Positions 1 through 9,182 of a DNA stretch of 41,036 nt are shown here, one piece after another. Position 1 is the first letter of the stretch. Each line of letters opens with the position of its first letter. The DNA comes from Moorena producens 3L (GTDB lineage: Bacteria > Cyanobacteriota > Cyanobacteriia > Cyanobacteriales > Coleofasciculaceae), in contig NZ_GL890924.1 in NCBI RefSeq assembly GCF_000211815.1, positions 35,997-77,032 on the forward strand, given 5' to 3'. Position numbers and translations under genes: made by a program. The notes under the pieces were generated by a model that was not told where the DNA came from, searched no databases, and worked only from the letters and a program-made list of their open reading frames with translations.

Positions 1-205
1 TCCGATTCCCGTTCCCCTCCTGGGAGGGGTTAGGGGTGGGTTCCGATTCCCGATTCCCGTTCCCCTCCTGGGAGGGGTTAGGGGTGGGTTCCGATTCCCG
101 TTCCCCTCCTGGGAGGGGTTAGGGGTGGGTTCCGATTCCCGTTCCCCTCCTGGGAGGGGTTAGGGGTGGGTTCCGATTCCCGATTCCCGATTCCCGATTC
201 CCTGC
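1..205. repeat. 41-bp tandem repeat with heptamer tail
   Basis: Four copies of a G/C-skewed unit of about 41 bp (starts near 1, 41, 89 and 130) share the core CCTCCTGGGAGGGGTTAGGG. The second copy carries an extra 7-bp block (CGATTCC), and the array ends in further CGATTCC heptamers up to about 205. The core recurs at 35134-35162. The array stops only 13 bp before the phosphoesterase start codon, so it occupies where a promoter would be expected. Confidence 0.9.
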
Positions 206-217
206 CCGATAGCTTTC

Positions 218-2005
218 ATGGTCAAGTTTTCTATCAGTCGCTTTATCCTCATGGCAGCTATAGTGATCGGTGTAATTGTTCTTGTCCCAACTATCAAGCA
301 AATTACCCAGCAGCGAGCCATGACATCCGCTTACGAATTACTGACTGACCCATTCTTACAATTTCCTACAGAAGATTCCGTGCGGGTGGTTTGGTTTACC
401 GACTTTCCTGGCTCCCGCCACACCGTTACCTACGGCACGACCTCTTACCGTAAGGCCACTGCTACTACTACTAAACTCAGCCGCACTCGGGAAGACCAAA
501 AATCCCGAGTCGGCAACCAGACCGAAGACTCCCAAGTCTACCAGAAGCCAATCATGCGGGATATTTGGCGTCATGAAGCCATCGTAACTGGACTGACTCC
601 TGGTCTTCGTGTTCCCTATCAAGTCACCAGTATCAAGGAGAATGGGCAAGTTGTCAGGAGCAAGCTCTATAGCCTCAGTGCTCTACCAAACCCTGAGACA
701 CCCCAGAAAATTCTTCTGACCTCTGACCATCAACTAATGCCGATGACAGCAGCTAATCTCCAGAAGGTGGTAGAAACCGTAGGCCAAATCGATGGGGTGT
801 TTTATGTTGGTGATTTAGTTAATATTCCTGACCGGGCTTCGGAATGGTTTGATGATAACCGGGGTGGTGCCTTTTTCCCCTGTCTTCAGGGTCGAGCCAA
901 TTACCAATTGGAAAAGAATGGGGTTCAAACTACCTACCATGGCGGTGAAATTATTCAACATGCCCCGATCTTTCCTGTAGTTGGCAATCATGAAGTGATG
1001 GGGCGTTTTTCTATGGAAAAGGATTTGAATAGCCAATTCAATGACCCTTTTCCTCGGGCTGCAGCACAAGCCATCTATCAGCAAAAAGCTGAACAGTTAA
1101 ATCCAGATAATGACCCTAATTATTACCAAGCTTGGCTAAAAAATAATACCTATAATACTGACACTTATAACGAGATTTTTTACCTACCTAATGGCAAACC
1201 TTATTATGCGGTAACCTTTGGTGATATTCGCTTAGTGGTGTTGTACATTACTAATATTTGGCGGACACCTAGCTTAAGTCCTAATGCCAAAGGTAGGTAT
1301 CAAGAACGGCAACAAGATTTAGACAATCCCATCGCTTGGGGATACGGACAACATATCTTTGAAGCAGTTAGTAAAGGGAGTCCCCAGTACCAATGGCTCC
1401 AGGCAGAACTCAATAGCACTGAGTTCCAACAAGCTAAGTATAAAATTGTGATGCTTCACCATCCTCCCCATAGCCTAGGGGACAATATTGTCCCAGCTTA
1501 TACTGACCCAGTGCAGATCATTGAGCGGGATCGGACGGGTAAGGTGACAGCAGTGCGTTATGAGTACCCCAAAGACCAGGATTATATCATTCGGGATGTG
1601 GTGCCATTGTTAGAAGCTGCTGGTGTGCAGTTGGTGTATTATGGGCATTCCCATCTATGGAATCGCTTTGTTGATGGTAATGGCATGCATTTTTTAGAAT
1701 CCTCCAATGTGGGGAATAGTTATGGTGCTTATGTTGGTCAGAAGAAGCGCCCAGTACCAACTGGTTATAACGAAAACTATTCCGCTACTGGAGACCCAAA
1801 TGGATTAGAGCCAGTGAGGCCAACCATAGCGCCATTGTTAGGAGACAATAACCAGCCCTTGCCTTATATCGCTAGTAATGACGTGACTGTGTTTAGTATC
1901 TTGGATACTGGCACCGGTATAGTAACTAGCTATCGCTTTGATACGCGATCGCCTAATTCAGAGGTGATTAAATTCGATCAGTTTCTGTTAAAGCCAAGGG
2001 ATTAG
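218..2005 (+). CDS. Membrane-anchored calcineurin-like metallophosphoesterase (purple acid phosphatase-like)
   Basis: This is a 595-residue predicted phosphohydrolase acting outside the cytoplasmic membrane. Residues 7-27 form one hydrophobic segment without an obvious cleavage site, so it is probably a signal anchor. Residues about 45-155 resemble the fibronectin-like N-terminal domain of purple acid phosphatases. The metal-binding motifs of the metallophosphoesterase fold follow in order: GD at 198-199, GNH at 256-258, HH at 414-415 and GHSH at 476-479. The substrate cannot be read from sequence; phosphomonoesters or diesters are usual for the family. No strong ribosome-binding site is visible, but the start at 218 includes the whole membrane segment. 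It appears monocistronic, with tandem repeats on both sides. Confidence 0.88.
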   Translation: MVKFSISRFILMAAIVIGVIVLVPTIKQITQQRAMTSAYELLTDPFLQFPTEDSVRVVWFTDFPGSRHTVTYGTTSYRKATATTTKLSRTREDQKSRVGNQTEDSQVYQKPIMRDIWRHEAIVTGLTPGLRVPYQVTSIKENGQVVRSKLYSLSALPNPETPQKILLTSDHQLMPMTAANLQKVVETVGQIDGVFYVGDLVNIPDRASEWFDDNRGGAFFPCLQGRANYQLEKNGVQTTYHGGEIIQHAPIFPVVGNHEVMGRFSMEKDLNSQFNDPFPRAAAQAIYQQKAEQLNPDNDPNYYQAWLKNNTYNTDTYNEIFYLPNGKPYYAVTFGDIRLVVLYITNIWRTPSLSPNAKGRYQERQQDLDNPIAWGYGQHIFEAVSKGSPQYQWLQAELNSTEFQQAKYKIVMLHHPPHSLGDNIVPAYTDPVQIIERDRTGKVTAVRYEYPKDQDYIIRDVVPLLEAAGVQLVYYGHSHLWNRFVDGNGMHFLESSNVGNSYGAYVGQKKRPVPTGYNENYSATGDPNGLEPVRPTIAPLLGDNNQPLPYIASNDVTVFSILDTGTGIVTSYRFDTRSPNSEVIKFDQFLLKPRD

Positions 2006-2019
2006 GGTGGTCAGAGGGG

Positions 2020-2096
2020 GGAGTGTGGGAAGTGTGGGGCGGGGGCGCGGGAAGTGTGGGAAGTGTGGGAAGTGTGGGAAGTGTGGGAAGTGTGGT
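2020..2096. repeat. 9-bp tandem repeat (GGGAAGTGT)
   Basis: About six copies of GGGAAGTGT follow directly after the phosphoesterase stop. An open reading frame passes through this and the next repeat but encodes only low-complexity peptide, so I do not call a gene here. Confidence 0.85.
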
Positions 2097-2126
2097 AATA
2101 GGGGGGGAATTTTGATTAAAGGTATA

Positions 2127-2184
2127 GCAGAAGTCAGAAGTCAGAAGTCAGAAGTCAGAAGTCAGAAGTCAGAAGTCAGAAGTC
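2127..2184. repeat. Heptamer tandem repeat (AGAAGTC)
   Basis: About eight tandem copies of AGAAGTC. It is an STRR-type heptamer array of the sort known from filamentous cyanobacteria. Confidence 0.88.
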
Positions 2185-2196
2185 AAACTCTTGCGC

Positions 2197-2297
2197 TTCT
2201 TGATGCAATAGCGAGTGGGGGAAACCCCCAAGACCGCTTAGGTGCGCTTGACCTTGGCGAATTAAATTCGCCACGGGTCGCACCTCTGCATCGCTTA
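2197..2297. repeat. Dispersed palindromic repeat, family A, copy 1
   Basis: An element of about 100 bp opens with TTGATGCAA and closes with TGCATCGCTT. Inside are a GGGGGAAACCCCC hairpin and a GCGAATTAAATTCGC palindrome nested between GGTGCG and CGCACC arms. Other copies lie at 34978-35079, 31042-31087 (inner part only) and 28637-28832 (ends only, rearranged interior). Confidence 0.8.
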
Positions 2298-2394
2298 CAA
2301 AGGGTGTGAGACTAATGTCGATGTCCTAACTGCCCTGGCGACTGCTATAATTATCCTGGAATTATATTATATAATAAATAATTAATTTGCTACT

Positions 2395-2484
2395 CTTGCC
2401 TATTGCTAGCTTGCCTCTTGCCTCTTGGTAGGTTGCCTATTGCTAGCTTGCCTCTTGCCTATTGCCTATTGCTAGCTTGCCTCT
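2395..2484. repeat. Degenerate tandem repeat (TTGCCTCTTGCCTATTGCTAGC)
   Basis: An irregular mixture of TTGCCTC, TTGCCTA and TTGCTAGC units, ending about 60 bp upstream of the recombinase start. No coding potential is seen. Confidence 0.75.
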
Positions 2485-2546
2485 CTATAAAAAATAGACA
2501 CCCTTGGACATTACTTACGAAATGAGGAATAATAGAGAGCGGAGTC

Positions 2547-3206
2547 ATGAGATCTAGCATTGATATGGAAAGTCATTCTGAGATGACATTAAGCATTGGG
2601 GAGGCAGCTAAACAGCTAGGAGTCTCTACCAAAACCCTAAGACGGTGGGCTGATGGGGGAAAAATCAGATATCAACGTTCACCTACTGGACAACGACGAT
2701 TCTACCTTAAAGATATCAAACATATAACACCAAGAAATTCTCAGCCATTGACGGACAGATTGACCATCAACTATGCCAGAGTTTCCAGTGATGAGCGAGA
2801 AAAAGACCTGAGGATTCAAATTCAATTATTAGAAAATTTTAGCACTGCTAATGGTTGGCAATACGAGACTATTTCTGATTTCGGGGGTGGTTTAAATTAT
2901 CACAAAAAAGGATTGAACAAATTACTCAAAAAAATTATGACAGGGGATGTTGAACGGTTGGTGATTACTCACAAGGATAGATTGCTGAGATTTGGCTCAG
3001 AATTAATCTTTACCATTTGTGAAGAGTTTGGCACAGAAGTCGTTATCATTAATAAATCCCCAGAGGGAGTCAGCTTTGAAGACGAATTAACCCAAGACAT
3101 GATGGAATTAATCACAGTCTTTTCTGCCCGTCTCTATGGCGCTAGGAGCGAAAAAAATAAAAAATTACTTGATGGAATGACTCAAGTGGTAAAGGCATTA
3201 GAGTAA
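2547..3206 (+). CDS. IS607-type serine recombinase (TnpA-like resolvase)
   Basis: This 219-residue protein has the IS607 transposase layout. A MerR-like helix-turn-helix occupies residues 15-57 (GEAAKQLGVSTKTLRRW, then the wing QRRFYLKDI). A small serine-recombinase catalytic domain starts at YARVSS, residues 76-81, with S80 the likely nucleophile. The DRLLRFG stretch is typical of the arginine-bearing active-site helix. IS607 elements normally carry a tnpB gene next to tnpA. None is present downstream, where the next 470 bp are repeats, so this is a solo or remnant unit, although the frame is intact. In-frame ATG codons at 2565 and 2583 are alternative starts. A GCGGAG a few bases upstream favours 2547 only weakly. 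Confidence 0.88.
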   Translation: MRSSIDMESHSEMTLSIGEAAKQLGVSTKTLRRWADGGKIRYQRSPTGQRRFYLKDIKHITPRNSQPLTDRLTINYARVSSDEREKDLRIQIQLLENFSTANGWQYETISDFGGGLNYHKKGLNKLLKKIMTGDVERLVITHKDRLLRFGSELIFTICEEFGTEVVIINKSPEGVSFEDELTQDMMELITVFSARLYGARSEKNKKLLDGMTQVVKALE

Positions 3207-3237
3207 AGAGTAGGTGGAGAGAGGGGAGTGTGGGAGG

Positions 3238-3298
3238 TGTGGGGAGATGGGGAGATGGGGAGATGGGGAGATGGGGAGATGGGGAGATTGGGGAGATT
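3238..3298. repeat. 8-bp tandem repeat (GGGGAGAT)
   Basis: About seven copies of GGGGAGAT lie just after the recombinase stop. A related shorter tract occurs at 30940-30975. Confidence 0.85.
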
Positions 3299-3334
3299 TT
3301 TATGTAAGTATTCAGTCGTGAGCTTTTAGCTCAC

Positions 3335-3595
3335 GCTATGCGAACAGCTGTCAGCTGTCAGCCGTCAGCTTAAAATAAACCTCTTTTGTAAACTTCTTTT
3401 GGTATAATTTAAGGTAAGCATATGCGCTACGCGCACGCTACTTGAGGTGCCGTCAGCTGTCAGCCGTCAGCTTAAGATCAACCTCAAACGGGAGAATTTA
3501 ATAGTTCGAGATTTTGTAAGCATATGCGCGTAGCCGATAAGCTGAAAGCTGACAGCTGAAAGCTGATAGCTGACGGCTGAATGCTTACATTTTTA
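3335..3595. repeat. Gene-free region of TCAGCTG/TCAGCCG repeats and inverted copies
   Basis: TCAGCTGTCAGCCGTCAGCT occurs twice (near 3352 and 3451), followed by inverted-sense AGCTGAAAGCTGACAGC units around 3539-3583. Together they form large imperfect hairpins. The block also contains the dispersed motif CACGCTACTTGAGGTGC, seen again near 40562. No gene is visible in 3207-3679. Confidence 0.75.
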
Positions 3596-3679
3596 TTAAG
3601 GGTAATTATCCCGAAATGATATTAGAGAGTATGGAAGAAACCCCGGCTGTGAAACGAACTCCCAACCGATTTGAGCCAA

Positions 3680-4996
3680 TCATACATCAAAAGGGAAGAG
3701 GCGGTCGAGGAAGGGGTTAGAAAAAAGTCGATCAGGATCAAATTCTTTCATAAGCAGAGCGAAGTCATCCCAACGTGGGTATTGTGAGCGAAGATATTCC
3801 CGATTGGAATAAAAGTGCTTGCCCCAGTTGGGACGGCCACCATACTCTAATAATATCTTTTCGGCTTCCCGGTGATAGTTTTCAATCACCTTAAAATCTG
3901 ACCCTGATAAGTTAAGGCTAATATAAGCAGACTCTCTTTGATACAGTGGGCTTAACCAATGCTCTTCGGAACTAGCAAATCGAACTGATATTGGTAGGTT
4001 TATCCTAAATCCCTGTTTTTTTATCATCTCGTGAATTTGCTCCAGAGCTTTGATTGTAGCTGACCTTGGTATGGCATACTCCAACTCGGAATAGGTGAAA
4101 TTAATATTCTCAAAGGCGAGGATCTTAAAGCTCTTATCCCAACGGTTTAATCCCCGTAGATTAGTAAAAAAAGCTACTCTAAAGATGATAGGAATTAGAG
4201 CAGGAAAATTTCTGGTAATCCAGTCACCGATTCCATTGCCGGATCTAGATATAGTTCTAGATAGGTCGTCTAGGAATTGTCTCCAGAATGGCATGGGAGT
4301 AACCGGCTCATCCATTTTATTAAACTTAAACCAATAGGAGCGTGAGGTGTGGGGAAATTCAAAGAATTGGAAATGATCGTTTTCTTTAACTAGTGTGTCT
4401 ATTTCTTTTCTGAGCACGGAAGTTAACATCGGTTGTTGAACATCTCGCAAGAAGAATGTAGGTACACAACGAAGCGTTAATCTAGTAATAATACCAAGGG
4501 CACCCAAGTTGACACATACTCCATAAAATGTGGGATTATCTTGTTGGTAGCGGACAACTTCCCCGGATGCTTTCATTAGCTCCAGCTCGACCACTGCACT
4601 GGCCAGTGAGCCATTCTTGTCTCCTGTTCCATGGGTAGCCATTGCTATGGCACCAGAAATAGTCTGCTTTGTAATTGCTCCCAGGTTTTCCAAGGCCATG
4701 CCGTGTTGGTCTAGGTATTGATTCAAGCTGTTTAGTGTTATTCCTGGCTCGACAGTAACGGTGCCCCGTTCTCGGTCTAGCTCGATTACTCGGTTTAGTC
4801 GCTTCAAGGATACAAGAACACCATCGGTGCATGCAGCTTCTGACCATGAGTGTCCCGAACCAACAACCTTAACTTTCATCCTTTCGGTTCGAGCCATGGC
4901 AAGAACTTTCCTGAGATCTTCGTTAGAAGACGGCTCGACAATACTTTTGGGGTTGCAAGAAACATTACCCCTCCAATTTGACCAAGTAACTGACAT
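3680..4996 (-). CDS. FAD-linked oxidoreductase, D-arabinono-1,4-lactone/alditol oxidase family
   Basis: A 438-residue flavoprotein of the vanillyl-alcohol-oxidase superfamily. Residues 14-185 form the FAD-binding (FAD_binding_4) domain with VGSGHSW at 45-51. H49 matches the histidine that binds FAD covalently in gulonolactone, arabinonolactone and alditol oxidases. SGAIAMATHGTG at 114-125 is the second FAD-binding segment. The C-terminal part carries GGRPNWGKHF near 386-395, the ALO-domain counterpart of the HWAK active-site region. It probably oxidises a sugar lactone or polyol with oxygen or another acceptor; the exact substrate is unknown. It starts 64 bp after the methyltransferase gene on the same strand and might be co-transcribed with it, but no functional link is evident. 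Confidence 0.85.
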   Translation of the reverse strand: MSVTWSNWRGNVSCNPKSIVEPSSNEDLRKVLAMARTERMKVKVVGSGHSWSEAACTDGVLVSLKRLNRVIELDRERGTVTVEPGITLNSLNQYLDQHGMALENLGAITKQTISGAIAMATHGTGDKNGSLASAVVELELMKASGEVVRYQQDNPTFYGVCVNLGALGIITRLTLRCVPTFFLRDVQQPMLTSVLRKEIDTLVKENDHFQFFEFPHTSRSYWFKFNKMDEPVTPMPFWRQFLDDLSRTISRSGNGIGDWITRNFPALIPIIFRVAFFTNLRGLNRWDKSFKILAFENINFTYSELEYAIPRSATIKALEQIHEMIKKQGFRINLPISVRFASSEEHWLSPLYQRESAYISLNLSGSDFKVIENYHREAEKILLEYGGRPNWGKHFYSNREYLRSQYPRWDDFALLMKEFDPDRLFSNPFLDRLFPFDV

Positions 4997-5060
4997 ATTA
5001 ATTTATGAAAAATCTTGTAATGGTTTTTATATATTATAGCATAGGATACTCATTGCTTAT

Positions 5061-6761
5061 TTAGATCTGGTTATCTCTAATCACAGCTCGCTCCTTTGGT
5101 GTCAATCCATAAATTTCAGACACTGCATAGTTTCCAAGGTTAAGATCTCCTGTGTTTGCTGCTTCTATTAGCATTCTTTGAAGATTCTCTGAAATACTTT
5201 GCCACTGAGGAAGTCTGATTCGCCGCAAGTATTGTGCTTGAAAGCGAAGATACCCTCCCCTGAGCTGAGTTGAGTAAATAGATACAAATAGTTTAGCTAT
5301 ACCTGATTTGAGAACTGTTTGAAGTGCCTTTAAGTCCCACTCTTGTGAAGTAATGAAATAAAGGTTATGATGGGGGTATAATTTTCCATCTTCATAGACA
5401 ATATGTGCTTTGGATTTAATATCAGGAATTAGCAGTTTAGGGTAAGCGGTCAGGCTGGGATAAATTCTATCAATTGTTCTGTACCAATTCTTGGGATTTT
5501 TCTTGGCACAGTTCCGTTTCAAAATTGTATCGGAATGTTGGGCAAGGTAACTTGCCAGCTTGGGATAATTTTCAAGTTCAACTAAAGAACCATTGTCGTG
5601 AAATGGGTTGATAACACCAAGGCCACCCCACTTGATAATACCAGTTTTAATATCTTGTGTCTTGACTAAAGGCAATTTTCTATCGGGTTCAACCTCCAGT
5701 TTTTCAAAGGGCCCAATGTAAACTTTATCTGCTCCGGTCGCTACACCAATGCCTACCTTACAACCAACGTCTTCTAAACTAGGAAAGTCTTCTTCCAGGC
5801 GACGAACCACCATAAGTTCTTTAACAGAATCTAGAATCCATGGTTTTGAACCATTTGTGACACCCCTAAGCTCGATGATACCACTTTCCGGTGAAATAGA
5901 GTCAGCACAAAAATTTTGGGCTAGTTTCTTAAGTGTGTTGTATTCAACTAATGGTCGATGAGCAACTCGAACAACTTCGGATTTTTGGCACTTGATGACT
6001 GTAATGGCAGGATAAGCACTAACTTCAGTGCGAAACGCTTGAGTATCGACCATATCAATATAGTAAGCAAGATGATAATGATCAGAAACCATTGCTCGTA
6101 GTAGCTTACCGTATTTATTCTTTAGCCATTGATTGGCACAAATAAAACCTAAAACCCCTCCAGGTTCCAAACTACTTAGGGCACGTTCAATAAAAGGGAC
6201 ATATAAATCTGCTCGATCATATATAGTGTTATATCTGGCTCGATACTCGGCCAAGAGAATATCCGGAATCAGCTCTTGCCGAACATAAGGCGGATTGCCA
6301 ACTGCATGAGTAAATGAACCTGGTAAATCTACAAGTAGGAAGTCACCTTCAATCAGCCAGGATGTTAGCAATTGATAGGCGTCATCTTGATTAATTCCAT
6401 GGTGCTGGAGTAACCTTAAAAGTTTAATTCTGGTATTTTCAAAGCTTTGAGGATTGATCTCAACTGCACGAATAGAATTGTGGAGACTATCAACTAGTCT
6501 GACTTGATTAGAATCATGAGCACCATAAGCAGTTAACAGTCGCTCTACAATCGGAACAAGAAAGTCACCTTCACCAATCGAGGGTTCAAGTATCCGATAG
6601 TCTGGCAAAGGGCGATCTACGGTATAACCTGTCAGGTCAAGAATAAACTCTACAACCTCACGTCGGGTAAAAATTGCTCCTCGTTCCTCACTACTCTTTG
6701 CTGCAAAGCTTCCGACAGCAGAGGAAAAATCAAATAATCGCAAGCTTAGTTGCTGTTCCAT
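5061..6761 (-). CDS. N6-adenine DNA methyltransferase, Eco57I/TaqI-like
   Basis: A 566-residue class I SAM-dependent DNA methyltransferase of the gamma type. FTRREVVEFILDL at 31-43 is the usual N-terminal helix. The SAM-binding motif I is LEPSIGEGD at 58-66. The catalytic motif IV is NPPY at 156-159, which marks adenine-N6 methylation. The C-terminal half, about 300-540, looks like a TaqI-type target-recognition domain (YPKLLIPDIKSKAHIVYEDG). The length fits a stand-alone enzyme; no nuclease motif is seen within it, and no neighbouring gene is an evident restriction nuclease. It lies 37 bp downstream of a TPR gene on the same strand, so the two are probably one operon. It could be an orphan regulatory or defence-related methylase. 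Confidence 0.87.
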   Translation of the reverse strand: MEQQLSLRLFDFSSAVGSFAAKSSEERGAIFTRREVVEFILDLTGYTVDRPLPDYRILEPSIGEGDFLVPIVERLLTAYGAHDSNQVRLVDSLHNSIRAVEINPQSFENTRIKLLRLLQHHGINQDDAYQLLTSWLIEGDFLLVDLPGSFTHAVGNPPYVRQELIPDILLAEYRARYNTIYDRADLYVPFIERALSSLEPGGVLGFICANQWLKNKYGKLLRAMVSDHYHLAYYIDMVDTQAFRTEVSAYPAITVIKCQKSEVVRVAHRPLVEYNTLKKLAQNFCADSISPESGIIELRGVTNGSKPWILDSVKELMVVRRLEEDFPSLEDVGCKVGIGVATGADKVYIGPFEKLEVEPDRKLPLVKTQDIKTGIIKWGGLGVINPFHDNGSLVELENYPKLASYLAQHSDTILKRNCAKKNPKNWYRTIDRIYPSLTAYPKLLIPDIKSKAHIVYEDGKLYPHHNLYFITSQEWDLKALQTVLKSGIAKLFVSIYSTQLRGGYLRFQAQYLRRIRLPQWQSISENLQRMLIEAANTGDLNLGNYAVSEIYGLTPKERAVIRDNQI

Positions 6762-6798
6762 TGTGACCGAACCATGACTTGTGGTATTTTAAGGTATA

Positions 6799-8121
6799 TC
6801 AGTTTCTTAGCTCAATCAGTAGTCTAGCAATATGACGTTGAATGTTTTCCCAATCTTCGGGAAAGTCGTCACGGGTAAAGATTTCTGAGGCATTTTCATA
6901 GCATGCGATCGCATTTTCCAGATTCTCTGTAGTCTCTCCTACTATTCTGTTGCTGTAAGCATTACCCAGGTTATATAGGGTCCTTGCCCACTCTTCGGGG
7001 AAGTCTGGTTTGGTATAAACCTCCAAGGCTAGTTGGTATTGGGCAATAGCAATTTCAAGGTTATCAGCCCGGTCTCCACGGATTCTGTCACTATAGGCTA
7101 TGCCCAGGTTGTTGTGAGTACTTGCCCAATCTTCCGGGAAATCTGGTTTGGTGCGAACGTCCAAGGCTAGTTGGTATACTTCTATGGCAATTTCGAGATT
7201 ATCACCCCGGTCTCCACGGATTCTTTCACAGTAGGCATTGCCCAGGTTATAGTGAGTCATTGCCCAATCTTCGGGCAAGTCTAGTTTAGTGCGAACGTCT
7301 AATGCTAGTTGGAATGCTTTAATAGCTTTTTCGAGATTATCAGCCCGGTCTCCACGGATTCTTTCACAGTAAGCTATGCCCAGGTTGTTTTGAGTACTTG
7401 CCCAATCTTCCGGGAAGTCTGATTTGGTATAAACCTCCAAGGCTAGTTGGTATGCATCTATGGCTTTTTCGAGATTATTAGCCCGATTGCCACGGATTCT
7501 GTCACAGTAGGCATTGGCCAGGTTGTTTTGAATAGCTGCCCAAATTTCCGTGTTACTGTGATTAGTAAAAACCGTTAGCATGGTTTGGTAACCAGCAATA
7601 GCGATTTCCCTATTATTGGCTTGATTACCCAGTGGAAAATCGCTGATCAGGGTGCTGAATTCCCAGATAGTATTAGCGATTTCTGTTGCTGTTTCTGGTT
7701 CCGCTTCTGAGAGTTTAGCACTTGCCCAGGTTTGCAGGATAGGGATAAAATTATGATCGAGTTTGTCTAGGTTTGCTACCAGGAGTTGGTAGACAGCTTC
7801 GCGGTCGCCTTTGCTGTCTGCGATTGCTAGCAATACTTCCTCTAAGAATTGCTGATAATCTTCCGATGAAGCCTTAGCTGAAGTAAGGGTTTCTGAAATT
7901 GCCAGACCCTTTAAAAGCTTACTCCTGATCCGCCGTAAAAAGTTAGCAGCATTTTGCTGACCCTTTGCTGTCAGATAGTCTGCTGATTGTGCCATTACCT
8001 GTAAGAATTCCGCATCCACTAACTCGCGGTTGCTATTAAGAAGTTGGACTTCTTTGCCCTTGGGACAAGTTAGGAGTTGGTGGAGCAAGTTGAGGTATGC
8101 TTGTTTTCTTTGTTTGTCCAT
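6799..8121 (-). CDS. Tetratricopeptide repeat protein, paralogue 1
   Basis: A 440-residue soluble, mostly helical protein. Residues 1-190 form an N-terminal region of unknown function that is clearly shared with the TPR protein at 10584-12401: both have NRELVDA, LQVMAQ, LDKLDHNFI and LSEAEPETA. After it come five near-identical 46-residue TPR-like units with the pattern W-x-NLG-AY-RI-GD-NLE-AI-YQLAL. Such units are protein-interaction scaffolds. The repeats are also similar at DNA level, which implies recent duplication or conversion. The methylase gene follows after 37 bp, so it is probably the partner. No enzymatic motif is present. In filamentous cyanobacteria such TPR proteins belong to large paralogous families, often next to caspase-like CHAT or NTPase genes; that is general knowledge, not shown here. 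Confidence 0.85.
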   Translation of the reverse strand: MDKQRKQAYLNLLHQLLTCPKGKEVQLLNSNRELVDAEFLQVMAQSADYLTAKGQQNAANFLRRIRSKLLKGLAISETLTSAKASSEDYQQFLEEVLLAIADSKGDREAVYQLLVANLDKLDHNFIPILQTWASAKLSEAEPETATEIANTIWEFSTLISDFPLGNQANNREIAIAGYQTMLTVFTNHSNTEIWAAIQNNLANAYCDRIRGNRANNLEKAIDAYQLALEVYTKSDFPEDWASTQNNLGIAYCERIRGDRADNLEKAIKAFQLALDVRTKLDLPEDWAMTHYNLGNAYCERIRGDRGDNLEIAIEVYQLALDVRTKPDFPEDWASTHNNLGIAYSDRIRGDRADNLEIAIAQYQLALEVYTKPDFPEEWARTLYNLGNAYSNRIVGETTENLENAIACYENASEIFTRDDFPEDWENIQRHIARLLIELRN

Positions 8122-8355
8122 TGTTTATTACCCCTGGGTCAGCTGTCAGCCTTCAGCTGTCTTGGTTGTGGGAGCATGTAACTTATGCAGAACATTTGTA
8201 CTAAATCTTTAGCCCCCTCATTGGTTTAAGCTTGCTCTGATGGTACATAGTTGATCTGTTCTGCAACTTTGAGTTGCTTCCTTTGGTTGTTACTTATATA
8301 ATAGTATTTTATAAATAGTATTTTAGACACGCTTATCCTGCCTGAGATATCAACA

Positions 8356-9105
8356 ATGGAAGAACTAAAAAATAAAGTTGCATTAATTACTGGTGCTAGT
8401 TCTGGTATTGGTCGAGCAACGGCGATCGCCTTTGCCAAAGAAGGTGCAAAAGTTGTGGTTGCTGCCCGTCGAAGTAAAGAAGGAGAAGAAACGGTTGATT
8501 TAATCAAAAAAGTAGGTGGAGAAGGTATTTTTATCCAAACTGATGTCACTCAAGAAGAACAGGTTAAGAATTTAGTCGAAAAAACCGTTGAAATCTATGG
8601 TCATCTTGATTGTGCTTTTAATAATGCTGGTTTCGCTGTAGGAAATCCAATTACTGAAGAAACAGTAGAAAATTATGACCAAGTCTTTAATGTCAATGTT
8701 AAAGGGGTATTTTTATCTCTGAAATACGAACTATCCTATATGTTAAATCATGGAGGGGGAGCAATTGTTAATTGTGCTTCTATTCTAGGTTTGGTTGCTT
8801 TAGCACCAATATCTCTTTATACCGCTAGTAAACACGCAGTATTGGGCTTAACTAAAACAGCGGCTTTAGAGGTGGCACAGTCTAACATTCGTGTTAATGC
8901 CGTATGTCCCGGTGTAATTGACACAGACATGGCTCGTCCTTTCTTCCCTATTCCTTTCTATCAAGAGTTTATTAAAAAACATCCTATGGGTCGAGTAGGC
9001 AGAGAAGAAGAAGTTGCCAATGCTGTAGTTTTTCTGTGTTCAGATAAAGCATCTTTTATTACAGGAGAATTTTTAGCTGTAGATGGAGGTTTTCTCGCTC
9101 AATAG
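8356..9105 (+). CDS. Short-chain dehydrogenase/reductase, classical SDR
   Basis: A 249-residue NAD(P)-dependent oxidoreductase with a complete classical SDR set. The cofactor-binding TGASSGIG is at 12-19 and NNAG at 89-92. The catalytic serine is S142 in NCASILG, and the Y155-x3-K159 pair lies in YTASKHA. PGVIDTDM follows the catalytic helix. The C-terminal ITGEFLAVDGG is the usual end of 3-oxoacyl-ACP-reductase and glucose-dehydrogenase-like members. The length is standard. R38 and R39 after the second beta strand suggest NADP(H), but this is not certain. The substrate is unknown. It is divergent from the TPR gene at 6799-8121 and stands alone between the two TPR operons. Confidence 0.9.
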   Translation: MEELKNKVALITGASSGIGRATAIAFAKEGAKVVVAARRSKEGEETVDLIKKVGGEGIFIQTDVTQEEQVKNLVEKTVEIYGHLDCAFNNAGFAVGNPITEETVENYDQVFNVNVKGVFLSLKYELSYMLNHGGGAIVNCASILGLVALAPISLYTASKHAVLGLTKTAALEVAQSNIRVNAVCPGVIDTDMARPFFPIPFYQEFIKKHPMGRVGREEEVANAVVFLCSDKASFITGEFLAVDGGFLAQ

Positions 9106-9125
9106 ATGTAGGAGCTGTAAGCATG

Positions 9126-9164
<39 letters not shown>

Positions 9165-9182
9165 TCAGAGGGCTCCCCCAAA

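Noticed and set aside
2007..2309. 100-codon open frame after the phosphoesterase
   Set aside because: It consists of 9-bp and 7-bp tandem repeats plus a family A palindrome, with no folded-protein character.
4095..4337. 80-codon plus-strand frame
   Set aside because: It is antisense within the FAD oxidase gene, whose sense product has clear family motifs.
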